A stretch of 64,000 bases of DNA from Comamonadaceae bacterium (GTDB taxonomy: Bacteria; Pseudomonadota; Gammaproteobacteria; Burkholderiales; Burkholderiaceae_C): the NCBI GenBank assembly GCA_021299875.1, contig JAJTEW010000011.1, forward strand, positions 30,429-94,428, given 5' to 3'. Position numbers and translations under genes: made by a program. Every line of letters begins with the position of its first letter. The stretch's first letter is position 1. Under the pieces are notes generated by a model. It was not told where the DNA came from. It saw nothing but the letters and a program-made list of their open reading frames with translations, and did not search any database. Below are positions 26,037 through 35,421 of the stretch, in pieces.

Positions 26037-27497
26037 TCAACGGGGAACCAAAAACACGGTTTTTTCACTCAAAAGACCGGCCGATTGACCATCTGGCCAG
26101 GTCGCCTGAATGCGAAAATCAATCGAATGTGAGCCTGCGGTTGCAGCCTCATAAGGCATTTGCAAACGGACAGAGACCCAGCGCGATTCGGTTGCCGCCA
26201 CTCGCACGTCCGTTTCGCTGACCAGACTCAGGCCCTGCAAGCCATCGACCTGTAGGTGGAACGCCAAGTTTTGCTCTGCCGCGTTCATGATTTGAAGACG
26301 GTACACATTTTCAATTTTGCCGCCTGTCACGATGCGCGCCATGGTGGCGCGGTCGCGCTCAATGTCCACCTTGAACGGCAAGCGCAGCCACAAAGACGCG
26401 CCAACGCTGATGATGATGGCCCACAACACAGCGGTGTAAATGAGCACACGAGGCCGGAAAATTCGCCGAACCGTTTGCCCCCAAGTCCAACCATGGTTGA
26501 GCGCATTTTGGGTCGAAAACTTGACCAAGCCACGCGGATAGCCCACCTTGTCCATGACCGTGTCGCACACGTCCACACAAGCACCGCAGCCAATGCATTC
26601 GTATTGCAAACCCTTGCGGATGTCGATGCCCGTGGGGCAGACCTGAACGCACAAAGTGCAGTCCACGCAAGCGCCCAAGCCAAGCGCCTTGGGATCTGCA
26701 TTTTTGGATCGGCCTCCACGCGGCTCGCCACGTGCCTCGTCGTAAGTGACGATCAAAGTGTCCTTGTCGAACATGGCGCTTTGAAAGCGTGCATAAGGGC
26801 ACATGTATTTGCAGACTTGCTCGCGCATGAATCCAGCGTTGCCATAGGTAGCCAAGCTGTAAAACAGAATCCAGAAAATTTCCCAAGGGCCAAAACCCAA
26901 GAACAGGATCGACGCGGTCAACTCGCGAATCGGCGTGAAGTAGCCGACGAAGCTGAAACCTGTCCACAAAGACAGCGTCAGCCAAACCGTTTGTTTACCG
27001 CTTTTGCGCCATAGCTTGTTGAAGCTCATGGGCGCCGCGTCCAAACGTTGGCGGGCTGATCGGTCGCCCTCAAACTGGCGCTCGACCCACATGAAGACTT
27101 CGCTGTAAACGGTTTGTGGGCATGCAAAGCCACACCACAGCCGCCCAGCGACTGCCGTGAACAAAAAAAGCGACAGCGCTGAAATGACCAGCAAAGCAGT
27201 GAGGTAAATAAAGTCCTGTGGGTAGAGCACCAAACCAAAAATATAAAAGCGGCGCGCACCCAGATCAAACAAGACCGCCTGTCGCTGGCCCCAATCCAGC
27301 CATGGCAAACCATAAAAAACCAACTGCGTGATGAACACGGTTAACCAACGCCAACGCGCAAACCTGCCTTGCACGCTGCGGGGGTAGATTTTTTGATGCG
27401 CCTGGTACAAAGACACCATCTCACCTTCGACCGGCAAAGGCGCGATGGGGATGACACCGCGGGAGGGTGGTTTATCGGAAGTAGACAACGTGCACAC
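26037..27497 (-). CDS. ccoG: Polyferredoxin-like cbb3 assembly protein CcoG (RdxA/FixG)
   Basis: The 486-residue membrane protein has about five helices (KIYPRSVQGRFARWRWL start, GRLWCGFACPQTVYSEVFMW), two 4Fe-4S motifs (CVDCTLCVQVCPTGIDIRKG and CIGCGACVDVCDTVMDK) and a C-terminal Ig-like FixG domain. It is a Cu2+ reductase-type assembly factor for the oxidase. The predicted start is a GTG at 27497; an ATG 26 codons downstream would lose part of the N-terminal region. It lies 47 bases after ccoP. Confidence 0.9.
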   Translation of the reverse strand: MCTLSTSDKPPSRGVIPIAPLPVEGEMVSLYQAHQKIYPRSVQGRFARWRWLTVFITQLVFYGLPWLDWGQRQAVLFDLGARRFYIFGLVLYPQDFIYLTALLVISALSLFLFTAVAGRLWCGFACPQTVYSEVFMWVERQFEGDRSARQRLDAAPMSFNKLWRKSGKQTVWLTLSLWTGFSFVGYFTPIRELTASILFLGFGPWEIFWILFYSLATYGNAGFMREQVCKYMCPYARFQSAMFDKDTLIVTYDEARGEPRGGRSKNADPKALGLGACVDCTLCVQVCPTGIDIRKGLQYECIGCGACVDVCDTVMDKVGYPRGLVKFSTQNALNHGWTWGQTVRRIFRPRVLIYTAVLWAIIISVGASLWLRLPFKVDIERDRATMARIVTGGKIENVYRLQIMNAAEQNLAFHLQVDGLQGLSLVSETDVRVAATESRWVSVRLQMPYEAATAGSHSIDFRIQATWPDGQSAGLLSEKTVFLVPR

Positions 27498-27544
27498 CTT
27501 GACTCAGTTTTTGCAGCGGGCACGGCCTGCTGCAATGGGTGCCA

Positions 27545-28465
27545 TCACTTGCTGAGTTTGGCCACGGCGTTGTTGGACAAACCCCAGACATACGACGTGA
27601 GGACATGGATCTGGCCTTCGGTCAGTTTGTCGGCCTGTGCGGGCATCTGATTGAGCTTGCCGTTGTTGATGATGTTGACGATGGCGTTCTCACCCCAGCC
27701 GTGCAGCCAGATGTCGTCCGTCAAGTTGGGGGCTCCCAAGGCGTGATTGCCCTTGCCGTCCATGCCATGGCATGCCGCGCAAGCACCAAACTTGGACTTG
27801 CCCAACTGCGCGCGCAGCGAGTCGTTCGGGCTGCCCGACAGGCTCAGCACGTAGTGCGCCACATTGCGCACGTCTTCGGGCGTGCCCACTGCGGCGGCCA
27901 TGGGCGGCATGTTGCCCATGCGCCCCTGCACCAAGGTCGCTTTGATCGTATCGGGCGTGCCGCCATACAGCCAGTCGGCGTCGGCCAAGTTGGGGAAGCC
28001 TTTGCTGCCGCGAGCGTCAGAGCCGTGACACTGGGCACAGTTGTTCATGAACAGGCGGTCGCCAATGGCCAGGGCCTGAGGGTCCTTGGACACCTGTTCG
28101 GGCGGCATGCCCGAGAACTTGGCATACAGCGGGGCCACTTCGGCATTGCCTTTGGCCACTTCGGTCTCGTACTGACCCGCCGATGACCAGCCAAATTTGC
28201 CTGCAAAGTTGCCCGCACCCGGATACATGGCCAAATAAACGAAAGAAAAAATGATGGTGATGATGAACAAGCCCACCCACCATCGTGGCAGCGGGTTGTT
28301 CATCTCGCGCAGGTCACCGTCCCAGACGTGGCCGGTGGTGTTGTCGTTGGCCGTCATGGCCGTGGCCTTGCCGCTGAACCAAAGCAATAGCAAGCAGGCG
28401 ATGATGCTGACCAGCGTGATGCCGGCCACGTACCAGTGCCAAAAATGGCTGATGAAGTCACTCAT
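27545..28465 (-). CDS. ccoP: cbb3-type cytochrome c oxidase subunit III (di-haem)
   Basis: The 306-residue protein has two N-terminal membrane helices (SHFWHWYVAGITLVSIIACLLLL and WVGLFIITIIFSFVYLAMY) and two cytochrome c domains with CXXCH motifs CAQCH and CAACH, each followed by its distal Met. It passes electrons from cytochrome c to CcoO/CcoN. AAGGA lies before the start. It lies between ccoQ (39 bases) and ccoG. Confidence 0.95.
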   Translation of the reverse strand: MSDFISHFWHWYVAGITLVSIIACLLLLWFSGKATAMTANDNTTGHVWDGDLREMNNPLPRWWVGLFIITIIFSFVYLAMYPGAGNFAGKFGWSSAGQYETEVAKGNAEVAPLYAKFSGMPPEQVSKDPQALAIGDRLFMNNCAQCHGSDARGSKGFPNLADADWLYGGTPDTIKATLVQGRMGNMPPMAAAVGTPEDVRNVAHYVLSLSGSPNDSLRAQLGKSKFGACAACHGMDGKGNHALGAPNLTDDIWLHGWGENAIVNIINNGKLNQMPAQADKLTEGQIHVLTSYVWGLSNNAVAKLSK

Positions 28466-28504
28466 GGAGATTCCTTGGTCTTGTTTTAAGTTCTGGAAGA
28501 CGGC

Positions 28505-28645
28505 TCAGTCGTCATGACGGAAAGGCAGTTGGGCCGCCTCGTCAAAATCGGCCTGGTTGCGGCGCGACCAAGCCCACGCCACGATGCCAACAAAGCAGCA
28601 AAAGGCGAGCAAGGTCACGACAGAACGCATGGTGTTGATGTCCAT
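28505..28645 (-). CDS. ccoQ: cbb3-type oxidase small subunit CcoQ
   Basis: The 46-residue protein MDINTMRSVVTLLAFCCFVG... has one membrane helix and an acidic/aromatic end typical of FixQ/CcoQ. It stabilises the oxidase complex. It is read on the minus strand between ccoO (9 bases upstream of its start) and ccoP (39 bases downstream of its stop), with a GGGAG ribosome-binding site. Confidence 0.9.
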   Translation of the reverse strand: MDINTMRSVVTLLAFCCFVGIVAWAWSRRNQADFDEAAQLPFRHDD

Positions 28646-28654
28646 GTCCACTCC

Positions 28655-29281
28655 CTATTTGCGGTGGGTGCCCAGCACCTGCAGGTAGGCGATGACGGCG
28701 TCCAGCTCGGTCTTGTCTTTCACCTCACCAGGGGCTTTGGCCACTTCTTCGTCGCTGTATGGCGCGCCCAATGTGCGCAAGCCGTTCATGTGGGCCTGGA
28801 TGGAGGCCGCATTGGCCGGTGTCTTCTCGAGCCATGGGTAAGCAGGCATGTTGGACTCGGGCACCAGATCACGCGGGTTGGTCAAGTGGATGCGGTGCCA
28901 CTCATCGCTGTAACGACCGCCCACACGGGCCAGATCGGGACCGGTACGCTTGCTCCCCCACTGGAAGGGGCGGTCATAGACGAATTCACCGGCCAGCGAA
29001 TAAGGCCCGTAGCGCAAGGTCTCGGCGCGAAAAGGCCGAATCATCTGCGAATGGCAGTTGTAGCAGCCTTCACGCACATAGACATCACGCCCCACCACTT
29101 GCAACGCGGTGTAGGGCTTGAGGCCCGGCACCGGCTCGGTGGTGGACTTCTGAAAGAACAAGGGCAGGATTTCGACCATGCCGCCGACCAGCAGCACCAC
29201 CAGGATCAGCACGATCATCAGGAAGTTGTTGGTCTCGACCTTCTCGTGCGATAGACCGCCTGTTTTGAGGGTTTCAGCCAT
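28655..29281 (-). CDS. ccoO: cbb3-type cytochrome c oxidase subunit II (mono-haem)
   Basis: The 208-residue protein has one N-terminal helix ([21 protein letters not shown]), the haem c motif [12 protein letters not shown], and the distal-Met segment [12 protein letters not shown]. It relays electrons to CcoN. GGAG sits before its start, and it follows ccoN by 12 bases. Confidence 0.95.
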   Translation of the reverse strand: MAETLKTGGLSHEKVETNNFLMIVLILVVLLVGGMVEILPLFFQKSTTEPVPGLKPYTALQVVGRDVYVREGCYNCHSQMIRPFRAETLRYGPYSLAGEFVYDRPFQWGSKRTGPDLARVGGRYSDEWHRIHLTNPRDLVPESNMPAYPWLEKTPANAASIQAHMNGLRTLGAPYSDEEVAKAPGEVKDKTELDAVIAYLQVLGTHRK

Positions 29282-29293
29282 GATTTTTTCTCC

Positions 29294-30571
29294 TCAGGAG
29301 TGTGCGGGGGCGGGGGCGAGTTTCGGGATACGGACTTCAACCGACCGTCCTTGTGTGACGGTCTTGATGGTGTTCCAGAGCATGATCAGCATGCCGCCGA
29401 AATACAACAATCCACCGAGCAAACGCAGCACATAGAAGGGGTAAGTGGCTTTGACCGATTCGACAAAGGTGTAGGTCAAGGTGCCGTCGGCATTGACAGC
29501 GCGCCACATCAGGCCCTGCATCACCCCGGCAATCCACATGGCGGCGATGTAGATCACGATGCCGATGGTGGCGGTCCAAAAGTGGATTTCAATGGCCTTG
29601 ACGCTGTACATCTGCTTTTGGCCAAACAGACGGGGTATCAGGTAGTACATCGAGCCCATGGTCACCAGACCCACCCAGCCCAAAGCACCTGAGTGCACAT
29701 GGCCCACGGTCCAGTCGGTGTAATGGCTCAGGGCGTTGACCGTCTTGATGGACATCATCGGACCTTCGAAGGTCGACATGCCATAGAAAGAAAGAGACAC
29801 AATCAAAAAGCGCAGGATCGGATCGTCACGCAATTTGTGCCAAGCGCCTGACAAGGTCATGATGCCGTTGATCATGCCGCCCCAACTGGGGGCCAGCAAA
29901 ATCAAAGAAAAGACCATGCCGATGGACTGTGTCCAGTCCGGCAAGGCGGTGTAGTGCAAGTGGTGAGGACCGGCCCACATGTAGGTGAAGATCAATGCCC
30001 AAAAGTGCACGATCGACAGGCGGTACGAGTACACAGGGCGCTCAGCCTGCTTGGGAATGATGATGAACGCAGCAAAGAACCAGTTGGCCACATAAATGTG
30101 GCGCACCTTGCGCGTGCCAACGGTGCCAAAAAACACCACGGCAAAGGCCACCCAGACCAGCGCGATCAAAATGTCGATGGGCCATTCGAGTTCGGCGTAT
30201 TCCTTGCCTTGGGTAAAGCCCAGGGGCAGGGAAATGGCGGCCAGCACAATGACCAGTTGCCAGCCCCAAAAAGTGAAAGCAGCCAGTTTGTCGTTGAACA
30301 AGCGCACGTTGCAGGTGCGCTGCACCACGTAATAAGCGGCAGCGAACAAGCCGCAACCACCGAATGCAAAAATCACCGCGTTGGTGTGCAATGGACGCAA
30401 GCGGCCATAGCTGAGCCAAGAAATCCCGAAATTGAGCTCCGGCCACGTCAGCTGTGCCGCGATGATCACGCCCACCAGCATGCCCACCACACCCCAGACC
30501 ACCGTCATGATGGCGAACTGCCGCACAACTTTGTCGTTGTATGACGTTGCCTGCATATTGGCAAATTTCAT
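29294..30571 (-). CDS. ccoN: cbb3-type oxidase catalytic subunit I, with internal in-frame deletion
   Basis: The frame encodes 425 residues; family members are about 475-480. Sequence is normal up to [13 protein letters not shown] (residue 170) and then jumps to [22 protein letters not shown]. The segment normally between (about 50-55 residues with HIVNN, [21 protein letters not shown] and GMMYYF) is absent. This would remove the first CuB ligand His of helix VI. Remaining ligands are present: H62 in RPLHTN, H203 and H204 in WAGPHHLHY, and H..H in [14 protein letters not shown]. An AGAGG site precedes the start. Either a disabling real deletion or an assembly error. Confidence 0.9.
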   Translation of the reverse strand: MKFANMQATSYNDKVVRQFAIMTVVWGVVGMLVGVIIAAQLTWPELNFGISWLSYGRLRPLHTNAVIFAFGGCGLFAAAYYVVQRTCNVRLFNDKLAAFTFWGWQLVIVLAAISLPLGFTQGKEYAELEWPIDILIALVWVAFAVVFFGTVGTRKVRHIYVANWFFAAFIIIPKQAERPVYSYRLSIVHFWALIFTYMWAGPHHLHYTALPDWTQSIGMVFSLILLAPSWGGMINGIMTLSGAWHKLRDDPILRFLIVSLSFYGMSTFEGPMMSIKTVNALSHYTDWTVGHVHSGALGWVGLVTMGSMYYLIPRLFGQKQMYSVKAIEIHFWTATIGIVIYIAAMWIAGVMQGLMWRAVNADGTLTYTFVESVKATYPFYVLRLLGGLLYFGGMLIMLWNTIKTVTQGRSVEVRIPKLAPAPAHS

Positions 30572-30631
30572 TTTTACCTCTTGTTTTTAAAATCTTCAAA
30601 CCGAGTGTGCACGGGCGTACATTGGCAAGAC

Positions 30632-30645
30632 TTGATCAAAATCAA
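30632..30645 (-). promoter_or_regulatory. FNR-box upstream of ccoN
   Basis: TTGATCAAAATCAA is a perfect match to TTGAT-N4-ATCAA, centred 67 bases before the ccoN start. It overlaps the last codons and stop of ccoS, so ccoNOQP can be driven separately from ccoIS. Confidence 0.9.
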
Positions 30646-30779
30646 TCGTCACGCAAAATTCGTTCGCCTTCGGCCTCCATGTCCTCAAATTGACCGCGGT
30701 CAATGGCCCACCACAAACCCGCCAAGATGAAAAACACCAAAGCCACCGACAAAGGAATCAACAAATAGAGAATGTCCAT
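30642..30779 (-). CDS. ccoS: cbb3-type oxidase assembly protein CcoS
   Basis: The 45-residue protein MDILYLLIPLSVALVFFILA... has one helix followed by the conserved GLWWAIDRGQFEDME, diagnostic of CcoS/FixS. It is needed for cofactor insertion into cbb3 oxidase. It starts 9 bases after ccoI. Its stop lies inside the FNR box of the ccoN promoter. Confidence 0.92.
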   Translation of the reverse strand: MDILYLLIPLSVALVFFILAGLWWAIDRGQFEDMEAEGERILRDD

Positions 30780-30788
30780 GTTGTTTTC

Positions 30789-33209
30789 TCAAGAGGATGG
30801 ATGGGCTGAATCCGGTATCGCCAACACGTCGGGCAAGGCCTTGGACAGGCGCAGCGCATTGAGCACAACCCCCAAAGAACTGAGTGCCATGCCCAAACCC
30901 GCCGCCCATGCGGGCAACCAACCCACGACGGCCAACGGCACGCATGCAGCGTTGTAAATGGCCGACCACCAGAGGTTTTGCCGGACGATGCGCAGGGTCT
31001 GGCGACTGCGCTGCACCGCACTGACCAGCACGTCAAGTTGTCCACTCATCAGCACAAAGTCTGATTTGGACTGCGCCAATGGCACGGCTTGACCTAAGGC
31101 AAAAGACACATCGGCCCCAGCCAGCACCGGACCGTCGTTCAAGCCATCGCCCACCATCGCCACTTTATGACCTTGGACTTGCAAGACCTGCAGTGCTTGC
31201 AGTTTTTGTTGGGGGCTGCAACAGCCTTGCGCATCTGAAATGCCCACCGCTTGCGCCACTTGGGCCACTGCGGCGTGGCCATCGCCAGACAGCACTTTCA
31301 AGCGCAGCCCCAACTGTTTCAATTGACGTACCACGCGCGCCACCTCGGGCCTGACCTCTTCGGCCAACTCAAAGCTGGCCATCCAACCCGACGCGTCAGC
31401 CAAGCTGACTTGCAAGTGGTGACCGGCGCGAAGCGGTGCGTCGCAATAAGTGGAAGAACCCAGACGAAACTGCATGTCCTCTTGTGCTGAGCATCTCAAA
31501 ACGCCTTGCACGCCCTGCCCTGCTTGTTCACCCACGTCGTGCATCGTCAGCGTTTCAAGATCAGGCAATCGGCCCTCGGCTAGGGCTTGTTGCCGGGCCT
31601 TGGACCACAGCGCCCGAGACACGGGGTGCAAAGAGTGACGCGCCAAAGCGCCCGCCAAGTCCAAGGCCTGCTTTTGACACACGCCTTCGCGGGTGTGGAT
31701 GCGAACCACTTCGAATGCATCGCGCGTCAAGGTGCCTGTTTTGTCAAAAATCATCGTGTCAATGCCCGCCAAATTTTGCAAAGCGCTGAGACGGCGCACC
31801 AAAACACCGCTGCGGGCCAATGCCCCAGCCGAGGCCAACATGGCCGCAGGCGTGGCCAGCGACAGTGCACAAGGACAGGTCACGATCAAAACCGCCACCG
31901 CCACCATCACGGCATGGGCCGGATCTGTGGGCCACCAGTACGCGCCAGCGCCCAGCGCCGCCAACATGACGGCCAGCAAAAAAGGTTTGGCCCAACGGTC
32001 CACCATCAAGGCCATGGCCGGTTTTGACACGGCCGCACTCTCCATCAAGGACACGATTTGTGCGTAACGCGTGGATGCACCAATTTGCTCAATCTCAACC
32101 TGCAAGATACCGCTCAGGTTGTGGCTGCCAGCGATCACACGGTCTCCAGCTTGACGAGCCAAGGGCCGCGACTCGCCGGTCAGCAAGGCTTCGTCGACTT
32201 GAGCCTGGCCACTCAACACCAAGCCGTCGGCTGCAAAGGCTTCTCCGGGCAAGACCTCGATCACATCGCCCACTTGCAGACGACGCACCGACAAAAGCAC
32301 CCAACTGCCGTCTGGCAGACGCTTGCGAACGCTTTCAGGCAGCCGGTTCAGTACCGCCTCCAAGGCGCCTGCTGTGCGGTCGCGCATGCGCAACTCCAGC
32401 CATCGACCCGTCAGCAAGAAGAAAACAAACATGGTGAAGGAGTCGAAAAACACCTCTGTACCAAAGGGCCCTTGGGGCTCAAACGTGCCCAGGGTGCTCA
32501 CCCCAAAGGTCACCACCATGCCCAAAGCCACGGGCAAATCCATGCTGATTTGTCGTTCGCGCAAGTCACGCCAAGCATTTTTCAAAAACGGGGCGCAAGA
32601 GAAAAAAATCACCGGCAAAGACAAGACCCAAGACGCCCAACGCAGCAGATGCATGGACTCGGGGGCAATCTCACCCGGCTCACTCAGGTACGCCGGGGTC
32701 GCGTACATCATCACTTGCATCATGCACATGGCCGACACGGACCAGCGCCAAACCATGCGCCGTGCCTCGTCGCGGCGCAGCGCGTGGGCATGCGCGTCGT
32801 TGGCAGGCAAAGCTTTGTAACCAAAACGCTCAACGGCGCACATCCACGCAGAGGGACGGGTCAGCTTGGCCGACCAAACAATTTGCCCCCGGTGGCTGGC
32901 ACCGCTGATTTGAGCCGACTGCACACCGGGCACGGATCGCAAAGCATCTTCCAGAGTGATCGCACAAGCTGCGCAATGCATGCCTTCAAACACCACACTC
33001 GACGTCCAGCCATCCGGTTCACTGTGATTCGGAATACTGAATGCAGCCCACTCCTCGGGTGTGTCCAGCAATTGCCAACGGGCACCCAGATCGGCCTCGG
33101 TATGTGCATCTGCAGTTGCGTCTGAAATCGGCGTTGAATGCGTCCAAGCAATCCCCTTTGCTTCATCGCCGTGCGCAAGAGCACCTGAAAAAACATTGAC
33201 TTGTGTCAT
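30789..33209 (-). CDS. ccoI: Copper-translocating P1B-type ATPase CcoI (FixI)
   Basis: The 806-residue ATPase has an N-terminal metal-binding MHCAAC domain, six to eight membrane helices with the transmembrane CPC motif (IVTCPCALSLATPAA), phosphorylation DKTGTLT, HP in HSLHPVS and hinge GDGLNDGP. It exports copper to the periplasm for CcoN assembly. It is first in the ccoI-ccoS pair, and diverges from usp across an FNR box. Its N-terminus is longer than in CopA, as in other CcoI proteins. Confidence 0.9.
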   Translation of the reverse strand: MTQVNVFSGALAHGDEAKGIAWTHSTPISDATADAHTEADLGARWQLLDTPEEWAAFSIPNHSEPDGWTSSVVFEGMHCAACAITLEDALRSVPGVQSAQISGASHRGQIVWSAKLTRPSAWMCAVERFGYKALPANDAHAHALRRDEARRMVWRWSVSAMCMMQVMMYATPAYLSEPGEIAPESMHLLRWASWVLSLPVIFFSCAPFLKNAWRDLRERQISMDLPVALGMVVTFGVSTLGTFEPQGPFGTEVFFDSFTMFVFFLLTGRWLELRMRDRTAGALEAVLNRLPESVRKRLPDGSWVLLSVRRLQVGDVIEVLPGEAFAADGLVLSGQAQVDEALLTGESRPLARQAGDRVIAGSHNLSGILQVEIEQIGASTRYAQIVSLMESAAVSKPAMALMVDRWAKPFLLAVMLAALGAGAYWWPTDPAHAVMVAVAVLIVTCPCALSLATPAAMLASAGALARSGVLVRRLSALQNLAGIDTMIFDKTGTLTRDAFEVVRIHTREGVCQKQALDLAGALARHSLHPVSRALWSKARQQALAEGRLPDLETLTMHDVGEQAGQGVQGVLRCSAQEDMQFRLGSSTYCDAPLRAGHHLQVSLADASGWMASFELAEEVRPEVARVVRQLKQLGLRLKVLSGDGHAAVAQVAQAVGISDAQGCCSPQQKLQALQVLQVQGHKVAMVGDGLNDGPVLAGADVSFALGQAVPLAQSKSDFVLMSGQLDVLVSAVQRSRQTLRIVRQNLWWSAIYNAACVPLAVVGWLPAWAAGLGMALSSLGVVLNALRLSKALPDVLAIPDSAHPSS

Positions 33210-33243
33210 GTTTCAAAGATACGCCAGCCGACCCATTCATAGC

Positions 33244-33257
33244 TTGATCTGCATCAA
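33244..33257. promoter_or_regulatory. FNR-box between ccoI and usp
   Basis: TTGATCTGCATCAA is a perfect match to the consensus. It lies 34 bases from the ccoI start and 59 from the usp start. For usp, a TTTATG-like -10 at about 33278 puts the box centre near -41, the class II activating position. Confidence 0.88.
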
Positions 33258-33316
33258 GCGGCTGCGTTTGCGGCTCTTTTATGCTGGGGTTTTCTTTTTT
33301 ACACCGGGAGCCCACC

Positions 33317-33760
33317 ATGTACCAACGCATCCTTGTCGCCACCGATGGTTCTGCCTTGTCCAAAAAAGCCGTGGCCAGTGCCATTCAATTGGCATCCACC
33401 TGCGCCGCGGAATTGATTGCGCTCAAAGTGGTTCCACGCTACCCGCAAGCGTACTTCGAGGGCAGTATCCCCTTGTCTGCCGAAGAAGTGTCGCGCGTCG
33501 AAAAGCAATGGACAGAGGCCGCTCAGGCCCAATTGGCCACAGTGGAAAAATCGGGTAAAGCCAAAGGCGTTCACATCAAGTCGCTGGTGGTCAAGTCCGA
33601 TGTGGTGTCGGACGCCATCATCGCCGCAGCGAAAAAGCAACACGCGGATTTGATCGTGATGGCCTCACACGGCCGCAAGGGCATCAAGCGCTTGTTGTTA
33701 GGGAGTGAAACACAACAAGTGTTGACCCATTCGCACATTCCCGTTTTGGTTTTACGCTGA
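33317..33760 (+). CDS. Universal stress protein (UspA family)
   Basis: The 147-residue UspA fold starts YQRILVATDGSALSKKAV and has the ATP-binding pattern ASHGRKGIKRLLLGSETQQVL near the C-terminus. GGGAG at 33306-33310 supports start 33317. The perfect FNR box upstream suggests induction in low oxygen, as known for stress proteins in cbb3 neighbourhoods. The biochemical role is unclear. Confidence 0.9.
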   Translation: MYQRILVATDGSALSKKAVASAIQLASTCAAELIALKVVPRYPQAYFEGSIPLSAEEVSRVEKQWTEAAQAQLATVEKSGKAKGVHIKSLVVKSDVVSDAIIAAAKKQHADLIVMASHGRKGIKRLLLGSETQQVLTHSHIPVLVLR

Positions 33761-33793
33761 GGCGCCGGGACGCGAAGGCCAAGCTGTCCAGAA

Positions 33794-35359
33794 TCAGGAT
33801 GCGAACAGACCCTTGTGCTGATCACGCAAGAGGTTTTTTTGCACCTTGCCCATGGTGTTGCGCGGCAACTCGGGCACCACAAAGCAGCGCTTGGGGATCT
33901 TGAAATTCGCCAGTTGGGCCTTGAGTTCGGCCAGAACGGATTCCGGCTGTACGGATGCGCCGGGCTTGAGCGTGACCACCGCCACCCCCACCTCACCAAA
34001 GTCAGGGTGCGGCACGCCCACCACAGCGCTTTCAGCCACACCCTTCATGTCGTTGATGTAGCCTTCGATCTCGGCCGGGTACACGTTGTAACCGCCGCTG
34101 ATGATCAGGTCTTTGCTGCGGCCCACGATGGTCACATAACCCCGCTCGTCCACTTTGCCCACGTCACCTGTTTTGAAAAAACCGTCTGAGGTGAACTCTT
34201 CGGCGGTTTTTTCGGGCATGCGCCAATAGCCTTTGAACACATTCGGGCCCTTGACCTGAATGGCACCGATCTCGCCCACGGGCAACTTTTGTCCGTCGTC
34301 GCCATGCACTCGCAATTCCACACCCGGCAATGGAAAACCCACAGTGCCACCACGACGCTCAGATTGCTGGCCGTAACGCTTGTCTGCCGCATAGGGGTTG
34401 GAGGTCAACATGGCGGTTTCGCTCATGCCATAACGCTCCACAATGGTGTGGCCTGTGCGTTGCTGCCATTCGGTGAACGTCTCAATCAACAAAGGAGCGG
34501 AGCCCGCGATGAACAAGCGCATATTTTTTACCGCCGCTTTGTCGAGCGCAGGCTCGGCCAGCATGCGCACATACAGCGTGGGCACACCCATGAACACGGT
34601 GGCTTGGCTCATGAAACCAATGGCCCGTTGGGGATCGAATTTGGCCATCCAGATCATCTTGCTGCCGTTGATCAGCGCGCCATGGATGGCCACAAACAAA
34701 CCATGCACATGGAAAATCGGCAAAGCGTGGATGAGCACGTCCCCTCGGCCATCTGGTCCTGCGGTCTTGGTCCAGCCCCAATAATCCTTGAGCGTGAGCG
34801 CGTTGCTGAGCATATTGCCGTGCGTGAGCATGGCCCCCTTGCTGCGGCCGGTGGTACCACTGGTGTACAAAATGGCCGCCAGATCGTCTGCACGGCGTTG
34901 CACGGGGGTGTGCCGGTCACTTTGCAAAGCCGCGCGGTCAAGCAAGCTGCCGGTTCGGTCTTCGTTCAGGGTGAAGACATGCTGCGTACCCGCCTTGAAG
35001 GCGATCTTGCTGACCCAACCAAAATGGGCACCACTGCACACCACCACGGCAGGCTCAGCATTGCCAATGAAGTACTCGATTTCAGCGCTTTGGTAAGCAG
35101 TGTTCAAGGGCAAGAACACATAACCCGCACGCAAAGTGGCCAAATACAACATCAAGGCTTCAACAGATTTTTCGACCTGAACGGCCACCCGGCTGCCTTC
35201 GGGCAAATCCAGAGATACCAGCAAATTGGCCATCATGGCCGTCGCACGGTCCAAATCGCGCCAACTGTATTCCAGACCATCGTCGGTTTGAACCGCCACA
35301 CTTGTCAGATCGGATGGAAAAGCAGCCCTGAGGGCCGCAAACAGGTTGTTTTGGGTCAT
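33794..35359 (-). CDS. matB: Malonyl-CoA synthetase (MatB-like)
   Basis: The 521-residue ANL ligase has P-loop YTSGTTGRSKGAMLTHGNM, ALPIFHVHGLFVA, ERYGMSETAML, GFFKTGDVG, DLIISGGYNVYPAEIE and catalytic Lys in MGKVQKN. The mix RSKGAMLTHGNMLSNAL and FHVHGL is typical of malonyl-CoA/methylmalonyl-CoA synthetases. It turns malonate into malonyl-CoA. It lies 62 bases downstream of a Bug receptor on the same strand, suggesting uptake of a dicarboxylate. Substrate call is by family resemblance. Confidence 0.85.
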   Translation of the reverse strand: MTQNNLFAALRAAFPSDLTSVAVQTDDGLEYSWRDLDRATAMMANLLVSLDLPEGSRVAVQVEKSVEALMLYLATLRAGYVFLPLNTAYQSAEIEYFIGNAEPAVVVCSGAHFGWVSKIAFKAGTQHVFTLNEDRTGSLLDRAALQSDRHTPVQRRADDLAAILYTSGTTGRSKGAMLTHGNMLSNALTLKDYWGWTKTAGPDGRGDVLIHALPIFHVHGLFVAIHGALINGSKMIWMAKFDPQRAIGFMSQATVFMGVPTLYVRMLAEPALDKAAVKNMRLFIAGSAPLLIETFTEWQQRTGHTIVERYGMSETAMLTSNPYAADKRYGQQSERRGGTVGFPLPGVELRVHGDDGQKLPVGEIGAIQVKGPNVFKGYWRMPEKTAEEFTSDGFFKTGDVGKVDERGYVTIVGRSKDLIISGGYNVYPAEIEGYINDMKGVAESAVVGVPHPDFGEVGVAVVTLKPGASVQPESVLAELKAQLANFKIPKRCFVVPELPRNTMGKVQKNLLRDQHKGLFAS

Positions 35360-35421
35360 GTTGGCAAAAATCAAACGTGAAAAAGGGCCTGATCACAGGC
35401 CCGGAAAAGTCAGCCCAAAGC

